Positions 51,963 through 64,000 of a stretch of 64,000 nucleotides of DNA are shown one piece after another. Below the pieces are notes generated by a model. It had not been told where the DNA came from and made no database searches. It saw only the letters and a list, made by a program, of their open reading frames with translations. The stretch spans positions 372,001 through 436,000 of the forward strand of contig VZSR01000029.1 of assembly GCA_013398615.1 (NCBI GenBank), given 5' to 3'. The DNA comes from Brachypodius melanocephalos (Eukaryota > Chordata > Aves > Passeriformes > Pycnonotidae). How positions within the stretch are numbered: the first letter of the stretch is position 1; the number at the start of each line of letters is the position of its first letter. Made by a program: the position numbers and the translations under genes.

Positions 51963-54900
51963 GCCTGCCGGCAGCAGGAGGGTAAGCACAGCCTTCCTGC
52001 AGAGCTCCCAGCATCCTGGGGGAAGTTACAGACTGCTCATGGCTGCCTTGCCTGCAGATTTCCAAAGATGGAAGGGGAAACACTGGATTTGCACTCCAGA
52101 GCAGACTTAGCCCTGTTCTTACCCATACAGTAGGGATAGTTCAGCAAAACACCACAAACATCCGAATTCCTTTTGGTAAGGAATAAGCCAAAAAGGTGGG
52201 CTTATTTCCAGAGAAAATACTGACAATTGCACTGAAAACCAGAATTCCCCCCAAGTGCAGTTGCATGTCCAGAGACTGCACCGACCAGTTTGTCCCTGCG
52301 AGGCCAGCGTTGAGTCAGCCTTTCCGGCGAAGACAAACAGGGTTATCTCCTCGAGTGTGCTTGGAGCAGCCATGAAAGGGAGGCTTTCTTGCCCACTTCC
52401 GAGAGGAACCAGGGTTGATGCTCTCCTATCACATCGGGACCTTGTTGTGCCTGTTTGTCCCCAGTTAATGACATCCGGTGCTGATCACTGGTGTCACAGC
52501 AGCTTCCAGCACTGCCCGCTCTGGTACTTGATTTTCCTTGTGCTGCTACACACAGATTGCCAAAATACAGTAGATTTGAGGCAGGCTTTAATTTAGAAAA
52601 CTAAATTAAATTAAAACTCTAAGACTTGCCCAGATGTCTGAGGTGGCACAATGTGGCCCATTTCTCTGCCCTGCCAGGGTTATGGTGGGGCCAAGTCCCT
52701 GCCTTGGGCTTTTGTGGCTTTGCTGTGGCAAAGCAGAATGGCTGCCAGTGTTTCCTTGCTCTCACACACTGGAACTGTTTGCACATTTAGAGCAAGTAAT
52801 GCTTTATTACTATTTATGTGAAAGGAGGAAGGCAAAAAAAAATTTTAAAAAGGAGAGTGAGAACATCTTGTGAACCTGCTGTTCTCAGATCTCTCCGATA
52901 AGGACAGTTCCAAGTGCGTGAGAAGTTTCCTACTCCAAGATTTATTTACTTCTGAAAGAAAAGCCACCTTCGTCTCATTATTTTATTTTCAATACAGGTT
53001 TTAATTTGGTGAGAAAATATCTTCCCCTTAAAGAACCTATTCTGCCTCATTAACTCCTATAAAAAGCAACCCCCCCAAGCTTGAAATGTTTAAAGAAGCA
53101 TAAATTAAGGCTAAGTTTGTTGTTTGCCGCTTTAATCAACAAACAACCTTAAAAAGAACTCACAAAAGGTTCTGTAAACTAAATTTATTAGTGAGCAGGA
53201 AAACAGGCCCTTAGCTGCAGCCTCCTCCCCTTCCCAACCCCCTGGATTTGGAGGGGGGTGGCTTTTTGGAGTCACTGGTTTTGTTTACAGTGTCTTATTC
53301 TCTTGGGTAGGTTGTTGTGGTCCCATGGATCTCTGTCAGACTTTTGTGATGCAGTTGAACTGAAGTAACTTGGGACAGTCTGTTAATTAGGTCTTCAAAT
53401 CCTTCTCCCTTTTTTCTTTGCTGTACAAATGTCCTTTTTTCCTCTTCTTTACCCTAAATCTTTTTGTCAGTAGCTCAGGAGGAAAGAGGGTTTTTTCACT
53501 GCCAGAGAAAACTGCCATTCTCTCTGCTTTCCTTTCACCTCTCTGGAATGTTGAAGGAAAAGTGGATTCACATCTATTTTCTGGTCTTTTCCTCTCCTTG
53601 GAATGTTTAAGAAGCTTCTACTATTTCCTTTTTATGCTATCATCATGATGTTTTTCTCTCTTAGGGGTATCTCCATGCACAGAGGGGTGCTCACAGTGGC
53701 TGCAGTACCAAGAACCGAGGGAAAACTTAGATGCATAGTCTAAAAGTTTCAGTGCAGAGGACAGGATAGTTCAATAGGAACTATTGGAATTAATTAGGAA
53801 TTAACTTCCCTGAGTCGGCACACGTGAATATGTGATTTCTTTCCAAATTCCCCTTAGAGTTTCCTCCTAACAGTGAACTTCCATAGAAATCTCTTGCATC
53901 CAGACTCAGTTCAATCTTAAACTGATTTTTCATTGGGTTTATTTGGGTGAAGTCTTCACGAGGAAATTTAATAAGGGGTTTTATTCATTGCTGCAGGATT
54001 TAGACTTCCTCACTTCTTAATTTTCTTCACAGCTATCTTAAGTTCAGTCTGAGATATGCAGTGTAAGAGAGCTCCAATAAAAATCCTTTTTGTTCACTGG
54101 AAAAAATGGCCTTGACCCATTAGAGAGCGATTTGATATTTATCTGAACACCTCCTCACCTTCCAGGAGTTAATTTGACTTGGAGATGAGCCAAGACAGGG
54201 AGTTTCTCTGAACTTCTCCCAGCTTTACGGGCTTGGATTCAAAGAGTCCTGGCTCTGAACAACTCATGGTTCAAGTTTTCTAAACCGAAAGGCGACTGGG
54301 CACGTTTTGGAAAACCGAGCCTCCCTGGGAGTTCTGTTCCCTCCCGATTGATGGCCCTGGCTCCAGCCCCTCTGTGCTCTCACTCTTCATGGTCTGTGGG
54401 TAGGTCAGCACTGCAAACACTCCTCAAAGGAAACCATCCTTCTTCAGTGCAGCCCATGATTTATCTCAAAACCCAATTTCCTCTATCCAGCCCACGCCTT
54501 CCCTTCCTCCCCCAGCAGACTTGACAAGGGTCTCACATTTCACACCAGCTGCCTGAGCAAATGCAGGATGGGCCTTACTGTGCTCCAGCCTGGCATCTTC
54601 AGTGCCCAGCAAGCCAGGGGCAGAGGAACAGCCACAGGACAAGTTCCTTTGGGGCTGTTTCATCCTTCAAATAAGAGCTTTTCTCCATCTCTGTGGACCA
54701 GCCATATCCCAGCCCTCTGTCCAGCAGCTCATGTTGCCAGAAACAAGAAACTGAGAAAACAGGGAAGTGTGGGATGAGGGGGAGCACAGGAAGCCAGGAC
54801 CACTCTTCCAGAGCCATCACTGTGGGCATGTGGGGCTCTTCCCCCTCAGAGCTTTATTTAAACAGGAAGGGGGAAGCTTCCTTGGTTATCCCATGCCCCC

Positions 54901-57900
54901 AGGAGCACATTGTTCACTGGGCATCCAGCTGCCAGGGAGCCAGGCAGGTGGAGAGCAGGAACGCTGGAGGGGTTTTTGTGATGACTTGAAAAAAACAAAA
55001 GAGAACGGACTCCTGGATGAATGCCTGAGTCCCTTGGTTCCCCACAGCAGAGATATCCAGTCATCTCTGGGAAGGGATGGGATGTGGGTGTGCATAGTCC
55101 TAGGGCGTCTTCATCTACTCCCAAAAGCAAACAAAGACAATGCTTATCACAGTGGTGTGTACACAGAGTTTTTAGGCTCTCTGTCCCTGTTCCAGCCCAG
55201 CTGGCAGGCTCTGGAGCTGATGGCAGCCATGTGTACACTGCCTGTTCTCTGTGACGTGGGAGCTGAAGTGAAACTACCTGCACACTTTTGATCCAGGTGG
55301 GAAAGGGCAGGGAGATGGCCAAGGGCTTCACTGGACCTTCCAGACACCAACTCATCTCTGTCTCTGCCATAATTCACTCCACTTCCAAGGCAACTTGCTG
55401 CAACTGGGAGACACATGTCAGGAATCCACCTGGGCACTTAAGGGTCCAGTTCTGATTTCTTCAGGTTTTCTGCAAGTCCAAGGTCAGCCGTTTTCAAAGC
55501 AGTGAGAACACTGGCAGGACAAAGGAAAACTTACAAAGACCTGTGATTGTTGAGGGAGATTATATGACCTCTGCTCTTGTGCTAGGATAGGATTAAACTG
55601 CCATCGGAAGCAAACACCAAGTAAGAAACCAAAGTCCTGCAAAAAAATATTAAAAACAGCCCTCTGAGGCCTCCCCCTGGTTCTTACCCCTTGCAGGATA
55701 TGATATTTGATACTGGTGTCACAAGAGTCCCCTGGTGGAGAAATCCTGCTTAGTTACAGACATTCTTTCATTCTTTTGTATGGAAGGGTTTTTCTTTCCA
55801 GAATAAGCACTGAAGGGCATGTAGGCTGGTCCTGCTGGAAAAAGTTCTGGAGGTAGCTCAGTGGGAGCTGAGCTGTGCTGTCCCATACAGGATATGCCAT
55901 CTGGGGCTGCTCCACCTGAACAGGGAACAAACACTTTTCCATTGAAGCAGGATCAGGAGGGAATTGCACAAAGGCCAAGGTGTGACTGGGATGGGTTTAG
56001 CTGTGTAGGGCCAGTGAGGCATTCCAGCCAGGACACTGGCACGAGGTGAGCTGTGGACACTGAGCACCTCCAAGATGTGGCTGCCACCAGACAGAGCTCC
56101 CTGCAGCACCTCAGCTCCGTGATGTGGGTGTTTGCACCCACGCCCCATAAGTCTGGAAAAGAGGCTGTGCTCGCTGCTCCGGGGCAGCACGGATGGAAGT
56201 TGTGAGGAAGGTTTCGTTTTGTCAGCAGTATGTGCTTGTTGTGATCCCTCCCAGTGAATTCCCACTTGGATTAGCTGCCTGTCGTCTGCCTCAGGGCGAG
56301 TCCCTGCGCTGTGGTAAGTGCTGTCTTGCTTCAGTAAATAGTCCAAGGTTATGGGAAGCCTCAGGTTTATGCTACGGGTGGTGATGCTTTTGTTGCTGTT
56401 ATTATCACAGAAGGACAAGCGTTCATGGGTTTTTATGATCAATCCTAAACCTGGACTTTGTTTCATTGCCTGGTAACGTTTGTGACCCTGTTTGCCACTC
56501 GGTATCCTGCCAAATGGCTGGCCAAGATGCAAAGTACACTTGAAGTGTTTAAAATACCAATAAAACCATCTGGAATCATTTCATGCAGCAAATTATTGTG
56601 GGTCCTTCTGGATCCTAATGGAATGATCCTGAGCAGGTGACATACACCGCACATGCTGGTGTGGGGATATACAGTGTTCCATGTAGCTTTCCAGTCAGAG
56701 AGGGGAGAAATCATGCTTTTGGGAGAGGTGATAGCAAAAGCCGTGGTTCCAGTGGGTGACATCTGCACAGAGGAGCTCTGCCGGCAGCAGGGTCACCCTG
56801 GTTGGTGGCTGCAGACATGGACTCTTGAGCTGGATGATGGGTGTGCTCGGCTTGGATCAGGAAGGGCCTCTTGCCATGAAAGGGGACGGGAAGGCAGGCA
56901 CCACCTGAGTCATCCTTATTACCAGGCTGTTTAATCCTGCTTCCCAAACCTGCCCTTTTGTGTCACAAGACAGTGATCTAGAGCTGTTGAAATTATTAAC
57001 CCATCACGATGACGGCATCCTCTTAGGCACGTGCTTGGGAGGGGTCTGTTGTTGTCCCCAGTGGAAATCTGGCTGTGAGAGCTCAAAGCCATTGCAAGAC
57101 AGGTGTGTGACAGCACCCCAGGTTTTATACAGACAAAATACTCTCCCTAGGAAGCACAAGTGAAAAAAAAACCCAGAAAATGGCCTTTAATCTGCTGAGA
57201 GAAGTGCCACCTCATGATGAGTTTCATCATTAGGACTCAGAAGTAACGCTCACTGCCTTTGTAACCTCACCTCTCTTGTTTTTTCTGCATCTCCCATGCT
57301 GCTTTATCGCTATGATTTCTGCAGCTATTGAAGTATTAAACATTTCAGGCTGTTGATTATGAGCCTGCAGGTAGGGAGAGAGACATCAACATGAAAACTA
57401 GCGCTGGCTGACCATAATTTCATCTGATACAGATGCACCCATTCAATATTTTAGTTCAAATGGGACCAACAGGAACCATCTTAAGCTAAGTCAGAATTAA
57501 GTTACATATAAACAGAAGTAAATTATCTATGTAATGTGATAGCTTAACAGTGAGTGAACAAATGGTTTCAGGGAGGCTGGTGCCTCTTGTGAAGAGCATG
57601 GTGGGAGTGCTTTCTTAAATAGCAGGATTCTTTCCTGCTCAGATTAAGATCCCATCCCTCACTCTATAAAATAGCAGTCTCTTCCTACATAAAATAGGGT
57701 ATTTTTGGGTGATGTTTGGATATTCCTGGATAAAGGATCCATTATGGGCCAGATACTCACATTGTGAAGAGCAACTTCTCCAGCATCTCCTTTAGTCACC
57801 TCTTTGGGCTCAAAAGGTATTTTCTTTCCTTCACATTCCCCCACTTGCCATGTTCGTTCTGCATGGCTCTCTGGTGCTGCCAGCAGCTTGCAGAGGGGTT

Positions 57901-58589
57901 TGAGTTCAGAGATTGTTAAAGGAGCAGGTGCTGTATTTGCATCCACGTGCAAATTCAAAAAATGGGTGAACATGGAGCCATCCTTTGAGAGGAAACAGCT
58001 ACCAGATAAAAAAACAGGAGTCTTAAAGGAGGGTACAGAGCAGAAGGGGAGAGGCAGGTGTTTGGCATCAAAAGGGCAGGAAGGAGGATGGCAAGTGGCG
58101 GAATGGGAAAGCAGAAACCGATTTCATTTCACCTGCAAAACCTGTCACCACTGGAAACGGGAAAATGAAATCCTGCAGTCTTCAGCCAGGAACACTTCCA
58201 CACCACCAGGGCTGGCCACTTTAATTCCTAGGTGCAAACCGGCTTGGCTCCGTCCTAGCACCGTGCTTGTTTCATGCCAGCTGAAAGCAGGGCATTAGAA
58301 GTACAAATTCTAACTTGAAACTTGAACTTCTTCCCTTGTGTAACACAAATCATTCTGCGGCATGAAGGGTTTTCTTTAGTTTTTCACAACAATATGAGAA
58401 GTGGAAAGGGTTTTTTACCTTGTCTCCCACTGTCATCTCCCTTTGTGAGACACAACAGTTCAGCTTCACGTAGTTCTAAAATTAATTTAATATAGCTCAT
58501 TTGCTGGTTAAATGTCCTGTGTGAAACTAACCTAGCAGGTGACAGCAGACGCTGTTAAAGCCACCACAGCAGTAACGTGGCTTTGCTGT

Positions 58590-59080
58590 GGGCCATGACA
58601 CTCGCTCCCTAGACAGGAGATCAGCGGCATCAGCGAGCAGTCGGAAGCACTCGCAACGGCCTCTGATTTATGGGAAGGTGCGACTGGACTTTTACAAGGA
58701 CAGGGCAGAACGGCAGGGCTTTGGAGGGAGCCCGGTTCTCGGAGGTCTGCGCCCGGCCGGGAGCTCAGGCNNNNNNNNNNNNNNNNNNNNNNNNNNNNNN
58801 NNNNNNNNNNNNNNNNNNNNNNNNNNNNNNNNNNNNNNNNNNNNNNNNNNNNNNNNNNNNNNNNNNNNNNGATGCTGGGAAGAAGCAGTCGGGGAGGGAA
58901 GTGGTGTAGGATGAGACCTCGCCGTGCCGCTCTTCCCCCTGTCCGTATGTGAAACTCATTACTCGGGGCGGTTCTCCAGGTGGGAGTTAAACGCTGTCGT
59001 TGTGCTCTTGATTGCACGGACCCGTCCGGGACTGCATCATCCGCTGTCCGGCTGCAGCTGAGCAAGAGCTGCGGGCCTTG
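58590..59080. promoter_or_regulatory. CpG-rich block interrupted by an assembly gap
   Basis: The known bases on both sides of the gap contain about 30 CpGs in roughly 390 bases. The density rises towards the left gap edge (GCGCCCGGCCGGGAG just before it). GC-rich cores often fail to sequence or assemble, so the missing part may be the centre of a CpG island and could include a first exon. The visible flanks show no clear coding frame. A weak donor-like CAG/GTGGGA follows the gap at 58979. Confidence 0.45.
58771..58870. other. Assembly gap of 100 N
   Basis: Exactly 100 consecutive N occur here. A round 100 is a common placeholder for a gap of unknown length, so the true distance across it may be different. 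Open frames that run through it are artefacts. Confidence 0.98.
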
Positions 59081-62000
59081 AGGGTCCCTTTACTGCTGTT
59101 TCGCTGGAGGCAATTGCCGGGCATCACAGCGATGAGAGGTTTCGTGTGCGCTTTCTCACTGTGTTACATGTTTTAGTAAGCAGTGTAGTGTTCCTGCAGG
59201 GAGTTCTGCTGGCAGGCACCTTGCAACGAGATACTGGGATAGAAGTTGAGAGGTTTTATCACCTGGTCGGAATGACCCACAGACTCCTTAAAATGGCTAA
59301 GAAGACAATTGCATCCAAATGTAACGCTATTAGCCTGCATTTTTCTTCGTAAATTTGGGACGAATGTGGCCCACAGACCTCATTTGCCTTCACTCCAACT
59401 TTCTCCCCTACTTCCTCTGCCCACGAGGTCCACAGGTCTGCTTTTCTCATTCCCTGTGATGCCTTTTAAACCCTGATCTCTGTATGTTCTTCTGCCTAAA
59501 AAACCCAGCCTTAGATTTAGTTGGCGTTAGGTGCCACCAGCAGCACTCACAGAAACACGTTCATTTCTCATCCCAGCCTGAGCCCCCTTTAGCCCGGTCA
59601 GCAGAGGGGTGAAGCTCAGCAGCTCACTGTGTTTGCTCAGCTTTGGGGGCCTGACTCTGCTCCTGCAAGGTGCTTGTCCAGATTTTCCTCAATACCAGCA
59701 GAAACAACAGTAGGGAAAAATCAATGCCCTAAAACTCCTTTGACTAAGAGAGGTGAAGTCCAGGCCAGCCTACAGCTGGGAGAGGGAGGGGTGCCCTGCA
59801 CGTCCATAATATGCGGATTTAGAGGATTGAGAGCTTGTTGGCCCACATTAAATGGTGCTTGGCACCTTCTTTAATCAAAGAGGGAAGTTCAGTTCTACTG
59901 AAATCAGGATTACTGTAAATTTTAAGGGAAAGTTCATGTAATAATCACAGAGGCTTATCTTCCAGAGGTCAGCAGGCCAGAAGTTTAACTATAAAACGTT
60001 GCTCAAAAGGCAATAATGACACACAAGGCCAGCTGCAGCCTACTTGGCATTGCTCTGCAGAGAGGGCTGCTGCCATGGCATGTGGGAGCCCTGCCTCTGG
60101 GAGACAGGCAAGCTGTGGTCCTGCAGCGGCCAGGGGCCTCCACAAATGCCCCTGTCTTCAGTAGGCCTGAACAGATTTTTTTATGAGAATAAAAGCAGGG
60201 TGATGTAGAGCCTTTCTCCCTCTACAGAGTATCCTAGCTTCTGGCAGCAATGGGAGAAAAGCTGGGCTCTAGCAGGAGGATGCAGCTGGCATCAGTGAGC
60301 ACATGGACTTGGGAAGGCTGCTGAGGGAAGAGCAGTGGTGGGGAAAACATCCTTCCTGCATTTGTTTAGTTAGGGTGGACCCTGCTTTAATGGTCAGCCC
60401 TCTGGGTGAGCAACCATCCTTTACCTGGTGTTTGCAGAGCAGCTGGCATGGTGGGGCCTGGTCCATCCCATCCCTGGGCTTCTTCACCCCAGCAGCAGTG
60501 TAAGTAAATAAATCAGGAGGATATGACATCAAACAGGGAGTTTTATAGTGCCCTGTGTGATTCCCACTTGGCTAACATTTGTTCAGGCCCAGAGTGACTG
60601 TGGCTGGCACTGGCAAGCTGCTGGACTTTAATAGCTGTGGGAGTAGAGAATGGCTCGTGGTCAGCAGGATCAGGCTGTAGTCACACCAGTCAGTATCTCA
60701 AGGTGCACACTTCTCAGGTGCTCAAGCCAGTGGAAAAGAAAACCTGTGTGTTTGAAACCGTGATTTAGGAGGTTGTTCCCAAATTTAACTGGAATGAAAA
60801 TCTTGGCTACCCTTGGTGTGCTGCATTGCTGCATGCTTGCCTCTGTTCAGATGAGAGCCACTTCCCTAATCCTTTACATTCAAGTTGCACCAGGGCTCGA
60901 ATTAGTGGCAATGTCCTTGGGTTTAAAGAAGCATGAGGAATTTCAGTCATCAGTTGTTTGCGAGGGAAGGGGATTGGGTGGGTTTTTGATGTAGCAGTAA
61001 CTGCTGTATTGGCTCAGTTCTAGAGGCTGGGATCAGAAGGGTAAATTTATGCCTTTGAAAGAGGAATTTGATGGAAATGAAACCAGCCCACTTCACCCTG
61101 ATTAGATTTCATCATGTTGTGCCTTAAAAATGCCTTCAGCAGCCTGGCAACAAGGGCAGAGATTTGAGAAACATCCAAAAGTTAAAAGGACACGGTTCCT
61201 ATGGATTATCAGCGTGTCTGTTATTTAAAAAAAAAAAAAAAAATCTCATCTTTACTATTCTTTCAGCAACTCAAAACGATGTTGAAGAAAAGTATTCAGG
61301 GAGACAATAAAAATAGCCAGGCCAAGTGCTCTCCAGCAGTGACCTGATCCCATCTCGTGTGCTGCAGAGGGCACAGATTCCTTTGCAGTTACAAACGGGC
61401 TCCAGGCTGGAGACAGACTCCATTTCAGCCTAATTTAAGCAAAGTATGTGATGATTACTGGTGACCAGTACAGTTATGGTGGGGACAGGGCCCCCGTGCA
61501 CGATGGTTGCATCCTCATCATGCTGTGGCAGCTTAAATTTCCCAGGGTGGATGGGAGCAAATATGTGCTATAGTAAGGCATAGCTGGAAAAATTCAGCTA
61601 CAGCCCTGATGGGAATACCAAGCCTGGAGTGTGTTTGTCCAATACTGTGTTTTCCCATCCAGGCTAGGGAGAAGTAAATGGCATATACCACCCCCCAGGG
61701 GCAGGAATGATCTGCAGGGAGGAGAAGCTGGGATATTTGAAGTGACTCTTGCAGCCAAGGAGTTTGCCTTGTGAAATCATGGTTTGATTTGTTTGTCTTC
61801 CTGTGCAGACATTGTTTGCCTGGGAGCCCACTCACTCCATGCTGGCTAGAGTGCTTAATTCCCCACAGGCCAGACCTTGGGATGGATCTGGTCTGTGTTG
61901 GGGAGGGAGTGGTTAAGCCAGGCCAGAGAGAGGTGTGTGTTGAGAGGTGGATTGAAAGGGAAAGGTTTTATGGGGCCCAGTGGCTCTGTTGTGGAGGATG

Positions 62001-64000
62001 CCAAACCTCCAGGCTAGAAACTGGAGGCTGTCACTGTTGAAGCAAAAAGGGAGCTTAGTTTCTAAGTGGCTACTGAGTTTACTACCTTGTTTCTGTCAAA
62101 GGTTTGCAGGGGTGATACTGATAAATGCCATGTCCTTTCCCCAAGTCTATCTATTCCCTTCCTCTTCCATCCCACCAGGCTCAGCCTGATACTGTTTATT
62201 AAGCCGCTTGTCCCTGATTTGTGAGGAATAAATATTGACACTGATGGCTGCTTAATAGGATATGCGTTTCCTGCTTTATCTCCAAACGAGTTTTGCACTT
62301 GTGACTCAATTTGTGTTTGGGACCGGCTCTGCCAAGGTTCCATTTTGGGAGGGGTGTTGGTAATGATGATGATGGTCACAGCCTGTGCTGCGTAGGAAGA
62401 GAGGCTGGGAGTGGGGCTATGTATTGCTGCCCTTTTTCCTATTGAGATGCAGAGATTTCCAGGCTGTGACTCCAAATCACTGCATGTGCCTAGCAAAGGT
62501 GTGGCTTCCTTTGAGAGGGTGCTGCTGTTGCCACTGGGGAAGAAGAGTTTATGATGTCTTGTTAACCTAAAACTGCTATGAATGCCTCGGGTCGGACTGC
62601 CACTTGGCAGTGCTCTGGGTGCTCCTCTCCTCCCTGCTTCTTTAATGTCCTTGGGGGTGGCCGCTCCAAGGAAATGCAGATCAAGCTGTTTCAGAATGTT
62701 TTGGGTGGATTTTTAAGATGTGTCTGAAGTGAGGAAAATCCCATTAAAAGCTGATGGGCGTTTAAGCTAAGTGGGGTTTTCTGGGTTTCCCAAGAGCTGT
62801 GAGAGGGTTTGCATCTACAGAGCAGCACCTTCGTGTTCCTGGAAACCCAGGAGGGTCTCTAAACTCTAGTGGAATTTCTCTCCACTCTTCCTGGGAGTGC
62901 TTCACCTCAGTGGTACTGGAGGGCAGCATCACTGGGGAAGCCCCAGCCTCATCCAGGTGAGATTCCCACAGCCTCTGCAGGTGCTAATCCAGCGCTTGTA
63001 GAGAACATCCCAAGACTCAGCCTCAGATCTTGCTTTGAGCCCAAGGAATGATTTGGGTCTAGACTCAGGATCGTTGGACCAAAAGGCACCAGACAGGGTG
63101 ATGGGGAAGAGTTTTCCTGCTGGCAAGGCACATGGGAGAGGTCCCACGCCCAGGACTGTGTACAGGAAAGATGCTTGTGGTATCTCCTCAGCAGAAGGAT
63201 GGCAGATGACTCCTAATGCTGCTAAAATGGGTCCTGCTGGCAGGAGTGGAGTCAGGAAGGCCAATTGCCCCTTGGGGGGGGATCATGTGAGAACAATGGG
63301 AATGCACTGAGGCATTGGACCAGGTGAGAGGGGCCGAGGATTCCTCTCTCATCTCATGTTCCTTGTCATGGTTGCAGCCCTCATTCTTTTCCAAGCTGAT
63401 CTCTACCAGACTTCCAGATGCTAAAAATACTTTGACTGATAAACAGATATTTATTAGCGTAGCAGCCAGCATTTCTGCCTTGGGCTCTCTCACTGAGCTG
63501 GCTAAGTCCTCATCTCCTCACTCAATCTGTCATCAGTTTTTACTTGGGCAAATCTTCTGCTGAAATCCCCAGGAAGTAAATGGAATGCTGTGTTGAGTAA
63601 GGTGTTCAGGAATTTGTCCAGGAAGAGGTTGGCGTGTGGGATGGAGAGGCAGCTCATAAGAAGTAGCTCATATTCTGGGGATTAGGCATTGCTACACTTT
63701 TAAAGGTGATTTAGACCTGTACACTCCACCCATCAAGGAACTGCAATTAAAATCTGGAATACCAGGAAGCACTGCAAGTAATCAGGTTAGAGAGAGCTGA
63801 GAGACAGCTCAGCTGCTGCAGACCTGAGTTCTTGGTGCTGAGTGTCCACTGTGCCTCTGACAAATGTGACTATGAGGCGTTCTTCTGCCTCCTCTGAAGA
63901 GATGCTCAGATTGTCACTCCAATAGCACTAATCACTGAGACCACTTTCCAAAAAGCAGCTGAGCCACTGTTGCAGCACTTTGGTAACATCCATATTTCCA
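59081..64000. other. Intronic stretch without genes
   Basis: Apart from the poly-A run at 61227 and a run of eight G at 63274-63281, nothing stands out. No downstream Shroom exon is found up to the right edge. Confidence 0.65.
61227..61243 (+). repeat. Poly-A run of 17
   Basis: Seventeen A in a row lie in otherwise ordinary intron sequence. No recognisable retroposon is upstream and no target duplication was seen. Confidence 0.8.

Larger units (their letters stand above)
46881..58589. other. Intronic stretch without genes
   Basis: This stretch contains the longest open frame of the window, 224 codons on the - strand at 55858-56532. It matches no family I recognise and is near the chance expectation for the longest frame in six frames of 64 kb. 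The motif cluster at 51743 and the CTCF-like site at 51950 are listed separately. Confidence 0.65.
19900..64000 (+). other. SHROOM3: SHROOM3 intron downstream of the PDZ exon (partial)
   Basis: No following Shroom exon can be found in the remaining 44 kb. The next exons in the family encode a short linker and then a long Ser/Pro-rich region, and nothing like these is present on either strand. The intron therefore probably runs past the right edge. If the CpG island at 28.2-28.8 kb is a real promoter, the intron also contains an alternative first exon. An independent nested gene is not excluded, but no coding evidence supports one. Confidence 0.7.

Noticed and set aside
54767..55291. 174-codon + strand frame overlapping a 170-codon - strand frame (54858-55370)
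   Set aside because: Overlapping long frames on both strands reflect local low stop density. Neither has a domain or splice support.
55858..56532. Longest open frame of the window, 224 codons, - strand
   Set aside because: No recognised domain, no exon-like splice boundaries or promoter, and near the longest frame expected by chance in six frames of 64 kb.
58532..59065. Open frames running through the N block
   Set aside because: They exist only because N cannot form stops. The gap length is unknown, so the two sides cannot be assumed to be in one frame.
1..64000. CRISPR array, operon, phage or integrative element
   Set aside because: There are no regularly spaced repeats, no dense co-directional genes and no ribosome-binding-site pattern. 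Spliced PDZ exon, CR1 ends and CpG islands show a vertebrate genome.

Overview
This window looks like vertebrate nuclear DNA, most likely from a bird. It is sparse in genes, mostly CpG-poor with a few sharp CpG clusters, and light in repeats. It carries two 5'-truncated 3' ends of CR1 LINEs, the dominant LINE family of birds and other sauropsids, and one solo retroviral LTR. I see no bacterial gene organisation, operon, CRISPR array or intact transposon. I cannot name the species from the sequence.

The only coding sequence I can support is one 155-base exon on the + strand at 19745-19899. It has a textbook acceptor and donor and encodes the C-terminal part of the PDZ domain of a Shroom-family actin regulator, best matched to SHROOM3. 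The exon enters in phase 0 and leaves in phase 2. The PDZ half with the ligand-binding loop, and the later exons (ASD1, ASD2), are not in the window. So 1-19744 is read as the upstream intron and 19900-64000 as the downstream intron.

The rest is intronic. From 1 to 19.7 kb there is a CR1 end (about 555-690), a small CpG-rich cluster (1005-1220) and an antisense solo LTR (about 6550-6850). The downstream intron holds a strong CpG island at about 28.23-28.76 kb. Inside it lies a first-exon-like segment with a good start context and a consensus donor, which is the best candidate for an internal SHROOM3 promoter. A second compact CpG cluster follows at 31.57-31.76 kb, then another CR1 end (38.8-39.0 kb). 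Near 46 kb there is a tandem 15-mer, a near-perfect hairpin (46213-46269) and a weaker CpG cluster. At 51.7 kb three 7-mers are spaced at about one and two helical turns. At 58.6-59.1 kb a CpG-rich block is interrupted by a 100-N assembly gap.

I find no new multi-gene system. The points most worth testing are the internal CpG-island promoter, the hairpin, and what the gap hides. The many open reading frames of 60-224 codons show no recognisable domain, and the longest are about what chance gives in this much sequence.
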